Of a stretch of DNA of 64,000 bases, positions 55,228 through 63,948 are shown piece after piece. The translations under genes and the position numbers were made by a program. How positions within the stretch are numbered: position 1 is the stretch's first letter; the number at the start of each line of letters is the position of its first letter. Source of the DNA: Bradyrhizobium diazoefficiens (GTDB lineage: Bacteria; Pseudomonadota; Alphaproteobacteria; Rhizobiales; Xanthobacteraceae); assembly GCF_016616235.1 (NCBI RefSeq), contig NZ_CP067100.1, positions 2,229,001-2,293,000 of the forward strand, given 5' to 3'. A model generated the notes under the pieces. The model saw nothing but the letters and a program-made list of their open reading frames with translations, made no database searches and was not told the DNA's origin.

Positions 55228-56429
55228 AGAGCTTTGCTTAATTGGATGTGCGGGGGTAGTTCCTGCTGCCGGGCTTTTTTTGCGCAGCATCTGACGGCGC
55301 ACGGCATGGAACGGTTGCGTTTTGGTGGCCGACGGATGGCTTCGGGCGACGACGGTCATGCTGCAGCTCCCACAGCAGACAGCACCGCCCATCGTTTGAG
55401 ATTCATGGCGAGGCAGATCAGGCGCAGATGCGTCTGGTTGCGCGCCAGGCCCAGATAGCGGGCGCGCGCCCAGCGGTAGCCGCCCTTGAGGCGGGCGAAG
55501 ACCTGCTCGACCGGCGCGCGCCGCTTTCCCACAGCGTCGTTGAAGCGCTTCTGCCGCTCGGTCAGCGGATGATGCTTGTTGGGGCGGAACATCAGCCGCG
55601 GCTTGATGCCTCGCGCACGAAGGCCGCTGCGGCGCTCGTGCTTGTCATAGGCCTGGTCGGCATACACCGCCTTCTCATCACCGCAGATCAACTCGTCGGC
55701 GGGCACCGTGTCGTTGACCGCAGCATCGGTCAGCTTGCTGCGGCGGATGATCGCCGAGCCCTGGTCGATGCCCACATGTGCCTTGTAGCCGAAGTATCGT
55801 TTGCCGCCCTTCTTGGTCCAGCGCGCGTCAGGATCGCGCTTGCTGTTGACCAGTTTGCTCGGCGCCAGGCCGTCCGGGCCGGGCGGTTGCGGATCCTCTG
55901 GCGGCTTCGGCGGCTTCACCGCCGCCGGAATCAGACTCGCGTCGATCAGCGTGCCCCGCCGCACCACCAGCCCATGCGCCTCAATCTGGCGCAAGATCTC
56001 ACTGAACAGCGTCTCGTCCAGGCCGGCCCGCTGCAAAGCCTCCCGGAAGCGCCAGATCGTTGCATGGTCGGGGGTCTCGTCGCCCAGCACAAAGCCGCAG
56101 AAATCGCGGAACGAGGCCCGATCATCAAGCGCCTCTTCAAGCTCCGGATCGGACAGCCCGTACCATTGCTGCAGCAGCAGCGCCTTGAACATCACCAGCC
56201 GTGGATAGGCCGGCGCGCCCCGCTCCGGTTCCGGCAGGCCGCCCAGCACGCGCTCCACTGCCTCCCAATCCACCAGTTCGCCAATCCGCCTCAGCACCGG
56301 GCTCCCTTTTCCTCGCCGCGACACCAGCGCGTCCGCGAAGCTCGGTTGTCCAACCTGACGATATGCCATCCCAGCCCCTTTCCCCTCAAGCCAGAGAGAA
56401 TCCCAGACTCGTGCTTTATGCAAAGCTCT
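55228..56429. mobile_element. IS5-family insertion sequence, 1202 bp
   Basis: The ends are AGAGCTTTGC (55228-55237) and its exact complement GCAAAGCTCT (56420-56429). The match extends to 13 of 14 bases (AGAGCTTTGC then TTAA or ATAA). The element is flanked by CGCAAGCG on both sides (55220-55227 and 56430-56437), which looks like an 8-bp target duplication. It contains one transposase gene. Eight bases is longer than the usual 2-4 bp of IS5 elements, so the exact family or duplication length is open. Confidence 0.85.
55356..56369 (-). CDS. IS5-family transposase
   Basis: A 337-residue DDE transposase. The N-terminal helical region includes GELVDWEAVERVLGGLPE and LLLQQWYGLSDPELEEAL, typical of IS5. 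The catalytic triad is likely the Asp in TLIDASLIPAAVK, the Asp in AVYADQAYDKHERR, and the Glu in RRAPVEQVFARLKGGYR, which carries the family Y-R-E-like spacing. The frame is open to 56726, but homology starts at the ATG at 56369, 60 bp inside the right end. The gene appears intact, with no frameshift or internal stop. Confidence 0.93.
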   Translation of the reverse strand: MAYRQVGQPSFADALVSRRGKGSPVLRRIGELVDWEAVERVLGGLPEPERGAPAYPRLVMFKALLLQQWYGLSDPELEEALDDRASFRDFCGFVLGDETPDHATIWRFREALQRAGLDETLFSEILRQIEAHGLVVRRGTLIDASLIPAAVKPPKPPEDPQPPGPDGLAPSKLVNSKRDPDARWTKKGGKRYFGYKAHVGIDQGSAIIRRSKLTDAAVNDTVPADELICGDEKAVYADQAYDKHERRSGLRARGIKPRLMFRPNKHHPLTERQKRFNDAVGKRRAPVEQVFARLKGGYRWARARYLGLARNQTHLRLICLAMNLKRWAVLSAVGAAA

Positions 56430-56465
56430 CGCAAGCGGGAGAGGTTGAGGAGCCCGCGGCTCGAC
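56430..56465. repeat. palindromic repeat, family D, right part
   Basis: Continues the element of 55107-55227: CGCAAGCGGGAGAGG followed by TTGAGGAGCCCGCGGCTCGACG. The first eight bases repeat the last eight of the left part. It lies just before the caspase-like gene's 3' end. Confidence 0.75.
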
Positions 56466-56514
56466 GGGTCCAGCTGAGAGCCACGCTCTTATTTCCCCAC
56501 CGCGCGAAGGCGTC

Positions 56515-58026
56515 TCAGTACCGGCCGCGGTCGTTGTGATAATCGCCGCCGCGGCCGCCGCCCATGCCCATACCGATGCCGATCCCAATGCCGATGCCCT
56601 GCATGATGGCGGCGGGTGGCGGGCCGCGATCCGGCGGCGGGGCGCGCTCGTAGACCACTTCGTCGGGGGGCGGCCGGCGCTTTGGCGGGGTCTCCACGAC
56701 CTTGCGCTTCGGCGGCGTGTCGTCAACCTTGCGCTTTGGCGACGTGTCCTCGACGCGCTTCTTGATCACGGGCGCGACCGCCGGGTTGATTGGCGAAGCC
56801 GGAGCCTGTGGCGTCGAGCACGGGCAGGTCGGCGCCAATGCGACGGCGACCGGGGCTGGGGTCGCAGCCGCTGCAACCGGCAAGGCATAATTGCGGTTCT
56901 GCACGCGAAGCAGCAGCCGGCGCGCGGTGGCGGCGAGGTCGCTGTTGTCCCAGTTGGCGAGGTAAGCCTCGAACGAGGCGCGGGTGTTGATCGAGACCGC
57001 GCGCTCCCAGGCCAGCATCTGGCGCCGCCGCTCCAGGATCGTGCGCAGGCGCGGCGTGTAGGACGCCTGCGTGAACAGCTCGACATAGGCCTGATACGCC
57101 GGCACGGTGTCGTCGGCGATCACGAGCTCATAGGCGACTTTGGCGTCCTTGCCCTGCAGATCCTTGCGCCAGTCCTCGACGCTGCGCGTGCCGCTGGCGA
57201 GCGCCATCGCGCCTGCGCCCGGAAGCGCGGGCTGGCCGCTGCTGCTCTCACCGCCAAAGAACTTGAAGTCGGTCGTCAGCGAGGAGCTTTCCCAGGGGAT
57301 CTGCCGTCCGTCGGTCGACTGCGCCACCGCGACGCGGATGCGCTTGAACACTTCCTCGATCGGCACATTGGGTTGCTTGGCGATGGTCAGCGCGGCCGTG
57401 GTGTAGGGGCTGTCGATGCCGTTGCCGTCCTCGGCTTCGGCGCCGGGCGAGGTCGAATAGGAAATGAACGAGCCGGGCGCGCCGGCCTTGGTGTCGACGA
57501 TCGCGAGCCCGTGGCCCGCGCCGCTGAGCGCCGGGAACGGATTGTTGCGGCAGGCGTCCAGCATGAAGATGCGCGCCCGGGTCGGCAGCGCGCCGAGCGT
57601 GTTGAGCAGGTCGTTGAGCCGCACGCCCTGGAGCGGAATGTCGGCCTCGCGCTTGGGATCGAGATCGACCGGCACCAGATAATTCTCGCCGTCGATCTGG
57701 AGGCCGTGGCCGGCATAGAACACCAGCGCGACGGTGTCGGCGCCGCTGGCGCTGACCTGGCCCGCGAAATCCGAGATCGCCGCGCGCATCTCGTTCTGCC
57801 CGAGATTGGCCGCCGTGGTGACGGTGAAGCCGGCATTGCCGAGCAGCTCCGTCATGCCCTTGGCGTCGTTGGCGGCGTTGGGCAGTTCCGGCACGGTGCG
57901 GTAGGCGGACTGGCCGATCACCAGCGCGAGCCGCGCCTCGGCGGCCGCGTCCGTCGGCGTCATCAGTTGCGTGAATGCAAGAAGACCGGATGCAAGAAGC
58001 AAATTGCAAAGGACTGGACGGCGCAT
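56515..58026 (-). CDS. secreted metacaspase-like peptidase (caspase family C14)
   Basis: A 503-residue exported protein. A signal peptide ends near TPTDAAAEA. The caspase-fold domain has ALVFYAGHGLQIDGENYLVP with His107 and IFMLDACRNNPFPAL with Cys159, the expected catalytic dyad, preceded by ALVIGQSAYRTVPELPNAAN. The C-terminal half is a helical region followed by repeats PKRKVDDTPPKRKV and a Gly/Met tract (GIGIGIGIGMGMGGGRGG). Rhizobial metacaspases of this type are often secreted and of unknown substrate. The AGGTGA ribosome site is repeated 30 bp further upstream. Confidence 0.88.
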   Translation of the reverse strand: MRRPVLCNLLLASGLLAFTQLMTPTDAAAEARLALVIGQSAYRTVPELPNAANDAKGMTELLGNAGFTVTTAANLGQNEMRAAISDFAGQVSASGADTVALVFYAGHGLQIDGENYLVPVDLDPKREADIPLQGVRLNDLLNTLGALPTRARIFMLDACRNNPFPALSGAGHGLAIVDTKAGAPGSFISYSTSPGAEAEDGNGIDSPYTTAALTIAKQPNVPIEEVFKRIRVAVAQSTDGRQIPWESSSLTTDFKFFGGESSSGQPALPGAGAMALASGTRSVEDWRKDLQGKDAKVAYELVIADDTVPAYQAYVELFTQASYTPRLRTILERRRQMLAWERAVSINTRASFEAYLANWDNSDLAATARRLLLRVQNRNYALPVAAAATPAPVAVALAPTCPCSTPQAPASPINPAVAPVIKKRVEDTSPKRKVDDTPPKRKVVETPPKRRPPPDEVVYERAPPPDRGPPPAAIMQGIGIGIGIGMGMGGGRGGDYHNDRGRY

Positions 58027-58445
58027 GATGTCACCTCCATCGGCAATGCGCGCGATGATGTCACCTTTTCTACGTCGGCGCCACGACGCCGTATGTGCGC
58101 TGGATCACGTCGGGTGTGCGGCAAAATGGGGCAGGGCGTCTGCCCGAGCCAGCGGAGTATCGGTCTCGCGCCATCCATGTGAATCGCGCATTGATCCATG
58201 CGCCAATTGGATCGATCCTCGCCGATGCGCGAAAGCGCTTGCTCGCACGTCGCGCGCACCCTGGCGATAATCCGGGCGAAACCTGGTCGTTTCGCTGCGC
58301 GTCCGCGCTGCCGATAGGTGTGAAGCGCCGCTTTGCGAGGTCCGGGCGCAACCCTTGCCTGCCCCGCCGCTTTGGCCATACAGTCCGCGCAAAGGCTGTG
58401 GCAACGACCGCAGCCGCAAACAAGAATATCGGGAGAAACCGCATC
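58027..58445. other. intergenic region between divergent caspase and TRAP genes
   Basis: A 419-bp gap that should contain both promoters. Near the caspase end ATGATGTCACCT occurs twice (58025-58036 and 58055-58066), a 30-bp-spaced duplication of the ribosome-site region. The rest shows no clear hairpin, operator or gene. No coding frame in it has a plausible start and ribosome site. Confidence 0.5.
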
Positions 58446-59477
58446 ATGACCATCGTGCCAGTGAACCGTCGCGCGTTCATCACGTCATCCGCGGTGGTCA
58501 CCGCCGGCCTCGTGCTCTCTCCCGCGATCATCGGCCGCGCCGAAGCTGCGACGCTGAAGCTGAAATGCTCCTCCTCGCTGCCGAACGATCCCAAATACGC
58601 CAACGGCCGCGTCTACTACGACAACCTGGTCAAGAATCTGAAGGGCAACGGTCTCGGCGAGCAGGTCGAGGTCGCGTTCTTCCCGGACAACCAGCTCGGA
58701 CAGGAAATCGACGTCATCAATTCGGTGAAGCTCGGCGTCATCGACCTGATGGTGTCGGGCTCCTCGATCTCGGCCAATCTGGTGCCGCTGGTCGGCACCT
58801 TCGACCTCGGCTTCCTGTTCTCGAGCTTCCCGCAGCAGACCAAGGCGTTCGATTCCGGCGCCGCCAAGCCGATCGAGGACGCGCTGCTCAAGGGCGGCAA
58901 CATCCGCATCATCGCCTGGGCCTATAATTTCGGCTCGCGCAGCGTGCTGGCGAGAAAGCCGGTGAAGACGCCGGAGGATCTCGCCGGGCTCAAGATCCGC
59001 ACCCTGCCAAACCCCGTTATCACCGAATGCCTGCGCCTGATGGGCGCCGCCGCGACGCCGCTGGCATTCGGCGAAATCTACACGGCGCTGCAGGCCGGCG
59101 TGCTCGATGGCCTCGAGCACGATCCGCCGACCATCCTGGCCAGCAAGTTCTTCGAGACCGCAAAATTCTACGCGCTGACGCAGCACAATTTCTCGCCGCT
59201 CGCGATCTATTTCAGCGACATGACCTACAACCGCATGGACCCGAAGCTGCGCGAGGGCTTTCTCGATGCCGCGAAGAAGGCCGCGGCCGATACCCGCAGC
59301 CACGGGCTCGCAGTCGAGAAGGAGGCGCTGGCGGCCTTGACCGAGAAGGGCGTGACGGTCGCCGAATGCGACCGCGAGGCCTTCAAGAAGCGCGTCGCGC
59401 CGCAGATCGAGAACTTCATCAAGGCGCGGCCGGAGTCGAAGCCGGTCATCGACATGATCCGCGCGACGCAAGCCTGA
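58446..59477 (+). CDS. TRAP transporter substrate-binding protein DctP-like
   Basis: Periplasmic binding protein of 343 residues. The N-terminus VPVNRRAFITSSAVVTAG carries a twin-arginine-type signal ending GRAEA. The mature part has LKCSSSLPNDPKYANGRV, and the DctP signature region KIRTLPNPVITECLRLMGA with TPLAFGEIYTALQAGVLDG, including the arginine that holds the substrate carboxylate. A GGGAGA site precedes the ATG. It is first in a three-gene operon with the permease (15 bp later) and a hydroxyacid dehydrogenase. Substrate probably a 2-hydroxy or 2-keto acid. Confidence 0.9.
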   Translation: MTIVPVNRRAFITSSAVVTAGLVLSPAIIGRAEAATLKLKCSSSLPNDPKYANGRVYYDNLVKNLKGNGLGEQVEVAFFPDNQLGQEIDVINSVKLGVIDLMVSGSSISANLVPLVGTFDLGFLFSSFPQQTKAFDSGAAKPIEDALLKGGNIRIIAWAYNFGSRSVLARKPVKTPEDLAGLKIRTLPNPVITECLRLMGAAATPLAFGEIYTALQAGVLDGLEHDPPTILASKFFETAKFYALTQHNFSPLAIYFSDMTYNRMDPKLREGFLDAAKKAAADTRSHGLAVEKEALAALTEKGVTVAECDREAFKKRVAPQIENFIKARPESKPVIDMIRATQA

Positions 59478-59492
59478 GATGGCCGGTCTGAG

Positions 59493-61352
59493 ATGGCAAT
59501 GACAGCCGCCGTGCCCGTCTCGGGCGGCCGCCACGGGAGCATCGCGCTTTTGCTGCGCGTCAGCGATGCGATCGCGGCCATTCTGCTCGCCGCCGATCTC
59601 GTCGTGGTCTGCGCCTCCGTGCTGCTGCGCTTCTGCTTCAATGCGCCGGTCGAATGGTCCGACGACGTCGCGCGCGGCCTGATGGTCGGCTCGGCCTTCT
59701 TCGGCGCGGCGAGCGCGCTCGCGCGCGGGGAAAATGTCGGCGTGTCCTTCTTTCGCGATCTCCTGCCGCTGCGGCTGCGCACGCTGGTCGATGCGGCCAG
59801 CGCCCTGCTGATCGTGCTGATCTCCGGCTATGTCGCCTGGAACGCGACCAAGCTCGGCTCGCTCACGGCAGGCCAGACCACCGGCTCCGGCCTGCCGCTG
59901 GAGCTCACCTTCTACCCGATGGGAATCGGCGCGCTGTTCATGACGGTGTTCGCGATCGATCATCTCTGCGCAAGGCCGCTCCCCGACATCGTCAGGGGAC
60001 TCGTCGCGATCGTCATCATCACCGGCCTCTATCTCGGCTGGGATTATCTCTCCCCCTCCTCGGTGCCGTCGGCGGGCACGCTGATGCTGATCGGCTTCTT
60101 CGCCACTTTGTTTGGCGGCTTGCCGATCGGCTTCGCGCTGGCGCTGGCCGCGCTGATCTTCATCTGGGTCGAGGGCGCGCTGCCCGGCGTCATCTTCGCC
60201 CAGCAGATGGCGCGCGGCATCGATAATTTCGTGCTGCTCGCGATCCCCTTCTTCATTCTGGTCGGCTACCTCATGGAAGCCAACGGCATGTCGGTGCGCC
60301 TGATCGAGCTGTTGCAGCGTGGGGTCGGGCGGATGCGCGGCGGCCTCAACGTCGTGATGGTGGCCTCGATGGTGCTGTTCTCCGGCATATCGGGGTCGAA
60401 GATGGCCGACGTTGCCGCGGTCGGCTCCGTGCTGATCCCGGCGGCGCGCCGCTCCAAGCAGAACCCCGGCGGCGCGGTGGCGCTGCTTGCGGCATCCGCG
60501 GTGATGGCGGAAACCATTCCGCCCTGCATCAACCTCATCATTCTCGGCTTCGTCGCAAACCTGTCGATCGGCGGCCTGTTCATGGCCGGACTGTTGCCGG
60601 CCGCGCTGATGGCGCTGGTGCTGATCGGGGTCTCCATCATCTTCGGCAAGCCGCCGGCGGACGCCGAGGACGTCGCGCCGCAGGCGCCGGTGTCGGGCCT
60701 GTGGAGCGGCGCGATCGCCGCGTTCGGCCTGATCTTCATGATCTTCTTCGGCTTCAAGAGCGGCTTTGCCACGGCCACCGAAATCTCCGCCTTTGCCGTC
60801 GCCTACGCGCTCGTCGTCGGCAGCCTCGTGTTCCGCGAGCTCGGCTTGAGATCGGCCGCGCACAGTTTCGTCCAGGCGGCAACGCGCGCCGGGCTCGTGC
60901 TGTTCATCGTCGCCGCCGCGCAGTCGCTGGCGTTCACGCTGACCTTGCAGCAGGTGCCGCATGCGGTCGGCGATTTCATGCTCGGCCTCTCGAAGACGTC
61001 GGGCGTCTGGCTCTTCATCCTGCTCGCCATCGGCGTGTTGATCGTGATGGGCTCGGTGCTGGAAGGCGCCGCCGCGCTGATCATCTTCGGGCCGCTGCTG
61101 CTGCCGGTCGCGGTGCAGCTCGGCGTCGATCCCCTGCATTTCGGCGTGGTGCTGGTCATCGCCATGGGCATCGGCCTGTTCGCGCCGCCGCTCGGGCTCG
61201 GGCTTTACGGCGCCTGCCTGATCGGCAACGTGCCGATCGAGCAGACGGTGAAGCCGATCATGGGCTATCTCGGCCTCTTGTTCCTCTGCCTGCTCGTCAT
61301 CGCCTTCGTGCCATGGCTCTCGACGGCGCTGCCGCGGGCGTTCGGTTACTGA
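59493..61352 (+). CDS. fused TRAP transporter permease DctQM
   Basis: A 619-residue inner-membrane protein in which the small (DctQ) and large (DctM) subunits are one chain. Residues 1 to about 185 form the four-helix DctQ-like part (VLLRFCFNAPVEWSDDVAR). The remainder is DctM with GTLMLIGFFATLFGGLPIG, then AIPFFILVGYLMEANGMS, FSGISGSKMADVAAVGSV and AETIPPCINLIIL. It uses a Na+ gradient with the DctP-like protein. The hydroxyacid dehydrogenase gene starts 12 bp after its stop. Confidence 0.92.
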   Translation: MAMTAAVPVSGGRHGSIALLLRVSDAIAAILLAADLVVVCASVLLRFCFNAPVEWSDDVARGLMVGSAFFGAASALARGENVGVSFFRDLLPLRLRTLVDAASALLIVLISGYVAWNATKLGSLTAGQTTGSGLPLELTFYPMGIGALFMTVFAIDHLCARPLPDIVRGLVAIVIITGLYLGWDYLSPSSVPSAGTLMLIGFFATLFGGLPIGFALALAALIFIWVEGALPGVIFAQQMARGIDNFVLLAIPFFILVGYLMEANGMSVRLIELLQRGVGRMRGGLNVVMVASMVLFSGISGSKMADVAAVGSVLIPAARRSKQNPGGAVALLAASAVMAETIPPCINLIILGFVANLSIGGLFMAGLLPAALMALVLIGVSIIFGKPPADAEDVAPQAPVSGLWSGAIAAFGLIFMIFFGFKSGFATATEISAFAVAYALVVGSLVFRELGLRSAAHSFVQAATRAGLVLFIVAAAQSLAFTLTLQQVPHAVGDFMLGLSKTSGVWLFILLAIGVLIVMGSVLEGAAALIIFGPLLLPVAVQLGVDPLHFGVVLVIAMGIGLFAPPLGLGLYGACLIGNVPIEQTVKPIMGYLGLLFLCLLVIAFVPWLSTALPRAFGY

Positions 61353-61364
61353 CGGAGTCTTGTC

Positions 61365-62342
61365 GTGAAGGTCCTGCTCGCCCATACGCCGGAGATGCGC
61401 CGCAATTATTACGGCGATCGCAGCCTGAACGGCCTGCGCGCAATCGCGGACGTGATCCTGCACGAGGGCGATCAGGTACTCGATTCGGCGAGCCTCGTGA
61501 ATGCGGCGAAGGATGCCGACATCATCGTCGCCGATCGCATGACCGAGGGACGCGGCGAGATCTTTGCGCAGCTGCCGCGCCTCTCCGCCTTCGTCCGCTG
61601 CGCCGTCGACATCCGCAACGTCGATGTCGATGCGGCCTCGCAAGCCGGCGTGCTCGTGACCCGTGCCGGTCCGGGCTTCGTGCAGGCGGTCGCCGAGCTC
61701 GCGCTCGGCTTCATGGTCGATCTCTCCCGCGGCGTGTCGCGGGCGACGGCCGACTACCACGCCGGCCGCAAGGTGGAGGCGCGGATGGGCCGCCAGCTCG
61801 CCGGCAGCCGGATCGGCATCATCGGCTATGGCAGCATCGGGCGCTACCTTGCTCAAGTGGCAAAAGTGCTGCGCATGGAGGTGCTGGTCGCCGATCCCTT
61901 CGCCGATGTCGGCGACCCCGCGATCCGGCACGTCAATCTCGACGAACTGCTGGCCGCGTCGGACTACGTCGTCTGCCTCGCCATTGCCAACGAGCAGACC
62001 GAAAACCTGATCGGAGAAGCGGCGTTGGCGCGCATGCAGAAGCACGCCGTCTTCATCAATCTCTCCCGCGGCAATCTCGTCGACGAGGCCGCGCTTGCGA
62101 AGGCGCTGCTGGAGAACCGCATCGCCGGCGCCGCGATGGATGTCGGCCGCGCGCCGGACCAGATGCCGACGCCGGAACTGGCGAAACTGCCAAACGTCAT
62201 CGCCACTCCGCATGTGGGCGGTCTGACGCCACAGGCGATCGAATATCAGTCGCTCGAAACCGTGCGGCAGGTCGAAGCCATCATCAAGGGCGAGGTCCCG
62301 CATGGCGCCGTCAACGCCGAGCGCTGGACGCGGCGGCCCTAA
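61365..62342 (+). CDS. D-2-hydroxyacid dehydrogenase, NAD-dependent
   Basis: A 325-residue enzyme of the D-isomer-specific 2-hydroxyacid dehydrogenase family. The NAD-binding motif is SRIGIIGYGSIGRYLAQVA, the catalytic Arg region is VFINLSRGNLVDEAAL, and the His region is NVIATPHVGGLTPQAI. It starts with GTG, with GGAG upstream, directly behind the TRAP permease, so it probably acts on the imported acid. Glyoxylate/hydroxypyruvate reductase or phosphoglycerate-dehydrogenase-like activity are alternatives. Confidence 0.88.
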   Translation: MKVLLAHTPEMRRNYYGDRSLNGLRAIADVILHEGDQVLDSASLVNAAKDADIIVADRMTEGRGEIFAQLPRLSAFVRCAVDIRNVDVDAASQAGVLVTRAGPGFVQAVAELALGFMVDLSRGVSRATADYHAGRKVEARMGRQLAGSRIGIIGYGSIGRYLAQVAKVLRMEVLVADPFADVGDPAIRHVNLDELLAASDYVVCLAIANEQTENLIGEAALARMQKHAVFINLSRGNLVDEAALAKALLENRIAGAAMDVGRAPDQMPTPELAKLPNVIATPHVGGLTPQAIEYQSLETVRQVEAIIKGEVPHGAVNAERWTRRP

Positions 62343-62387
62343 AGCCGGTCCACCGCCCTGAACGTCCCGACGCAGCCTGAGCGCGCG

Positions 62388-62521
62388 CCTCGTCCTTCGA
62401 GGCGACCGCATCGCGGTCTCCTCAGGATGAGGCTCAGCGGCACCTGTGCCTTTTGAAACTGCTGCCGCGCACTCCGTCCTCATCCCGAGGAGCCCGCGAA
62501 GCGGACGTGTCGAAGGATGGC
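62388..62521. repeat. palindromic intergenic repeat, family C copy 2
   Basis: About 134 bp from CCTCGTCCTTCGAGGCGACC to GTGTCGAAGGATGGC, with inner complementary parts TCCTCAGGATGAGGC and CCTCATCCCGAGGAGCC. It is longer than the copy at 51017-51121 and lies between the hydroxyacid dehydrogenase and MFS genes. Confidence 0.75.
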
Positions 62522-62646
62522 CAAAACAAAGGCCGCCTGCCACGCTCCTTTTGTCGCGAATGCCCCCTCAAACGTGCATGCGCGAAAATCGCTTGACCCA
62601 AACAGCCCCGGATGATCGGTAAGATGGTCCAGGGGTGAAACATACG

Positions 62647-63948
62647 ATGCGGCTTCCGTTCTTCTACGGCTGGGTCATGGTCGCCGTGACCTTCGTCACC
62701 ATGGCCATCGGCGTCAACGCGCGCACCGCGTTCTCGCTGTTCTTTCCGCCCATCATCTCCGAGTTCGGCTGGGAGCGCGGCGTCACCGCGGGCGCGTTCT
62801 CCTTCGGCTTCGTGGCTTCCGGCGTGGCGAGCCCGCTGATCGGCCGGCTGATGGACCGCGCCGGTCCCCGCGCGGTGATGGAGCTCGGCGTCGCGCTCAT
62901 GGGCGGAGGCATGCTGCTCGCCCCGCTCACCAGCCAGCCCTGGCATCTCTACGTCACGCTCGGCGTCATGGTGGGCGCCGGCAGCGTCTGCCTCGGCTAT
63001 TCCGGCCAGTCGCTGTTCCTGCCGAACTGGTTCATCCGCACGCGCGGCTTCGCCATCGGCATCGCCTTTGCCGGCGTCGGCCTCGGCTCGGTGACACTGC
63101 TGCCCTGGGTGCAGCATATGATCGAGCAGACCGGCTGGCGTACCGCCTGCACCGCGATGGGCCTGCTCATCTTGCTCGTGCTGGCGCCGATCAATCTGCT
63201 GCTGCGCAAGCGTCCCGAGGACATTGGCCTGCAGCCGGACGGCGATGCCGCTCCGGCCGCGGGCGCGGCGCCACCGGTCTCCAACGTCGTCGATCCCGTC
63301 TGGGTCGGCACCGAGTGGACGCTCGCCCGTGCAGTTGCGACCGCGCGCTTCTGGTGGATCGCGCTCGGTTATTTCTGCGGCCTGTACATCTGGTACGCGG
63401 TGCAGGTGCACCAGACCAAATTCCTGCTCGACATCGGCTTCAGCCCGGGTGTCGCCGTGTGGGCACTGGGCATCGTCAGCCTGCTCGGCATTCCCGGCCA
63501 GATATGGCTCGGCCATGTCTCCGACCGAATCGGGCGGGAATGGGTCTGGGCAATCAGCTGCGCCGGCTTTGCGATCTGTTTTGCGGCGCTGATGGCGCTG
63601 AAGTTCCAGCCATCGCTGTGGCTGGTCTACCTCATGGTGTTCACGCAAGGCGCCCTCGGTTACGGCCTCACCTCGATCATGGGCGCGGTGGTGTTCGAGA
63701 TATTTCAGGGCAAGCACCAGGGCAGCATTTTCGGCACGATCATGCTCGCAGCGCTGGCGGGCGGGGCGGCCGGCCCATGGCTCACGGGGTTTCTCTATGA
63801 CCGCACCGGCGATTACACGCTCGCCTTTGGCATCGCGATCGTGGTGAGCGGATTATCGGCGTTCGCGATCTGGCAGGCCGCGCCGCGCAAGGTGCGAGCC
63901 GTGGCCGGCCGGCTGCACAAGCTCCGGGCGGAAATCCGCGCTGAATAG
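62647..63948 (+). CDS. MFS transporter, monocarboxylate/oxalate-formate-like
   Basis: A 433-residue inner-membrane carrier with twelve helices. The N-terminus RLPFFYGWVMVAVTFVTMAI and the motif PLIGRLMDRAGPRAVMELG resemble OFA/monocarboxylate-type MFS members. The middle has GIAFAGVGLGSVTLLPWVQH. A GTG at 62635 would add four residues, but the ATG at 62647 has AGGGGTGA ten bases before it. Being behind the TRAP/hydroxyacid-dehydrogenase operon it may carry a related organic acid; that is inference. Confidence 0.85.
   Translation: MRLPFFYGWVMVAVTFVTMAIGVNARTAFSLFFPPIISEFGWERGVTAGAFSFGFVASGVASPLIGRLMDRAGPRAVMELGVALMGGGMLLAPLTSQPWHLYVTLGVMVGAGSVCLGYSGQSLFLPNWFIRTRGFAIGIAFAGVGLGSVTLLPWVQHMIEQTGWRTACTAMGLLILLVLAPINLLLRKRPEDIGLQPDGDAAPAAGAAPPVSNVVDPVWVGTEWTLARAVATARFWWIALGYFCGLYIWYAVQVHQTKFLLDIGFSPGVAVWALGIVSLLGIPGQIWLGHVSDRIGREWVWAISCAGFAICFAALMALKFQPSLWLVYLMVFTQGALGYGLTSIMGAVVFEIFQGKHQGSIFGTIMLAALAGGAAGPWLTGFLYDRTGDYTLAFGIAIVVSGLSAFAIWQAAPRKVRAVAGRLHKLRAEIRAE

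Noticed and set aside
58485..62543. 1352-residue open frame on the minus strand over the TRAP operon
   Set aside because: Antisense shadow caused by high GC. Its translation is an Arg/His/Asp-rich low-complexity string with no domain, while the plus strand has three well-formed genes.
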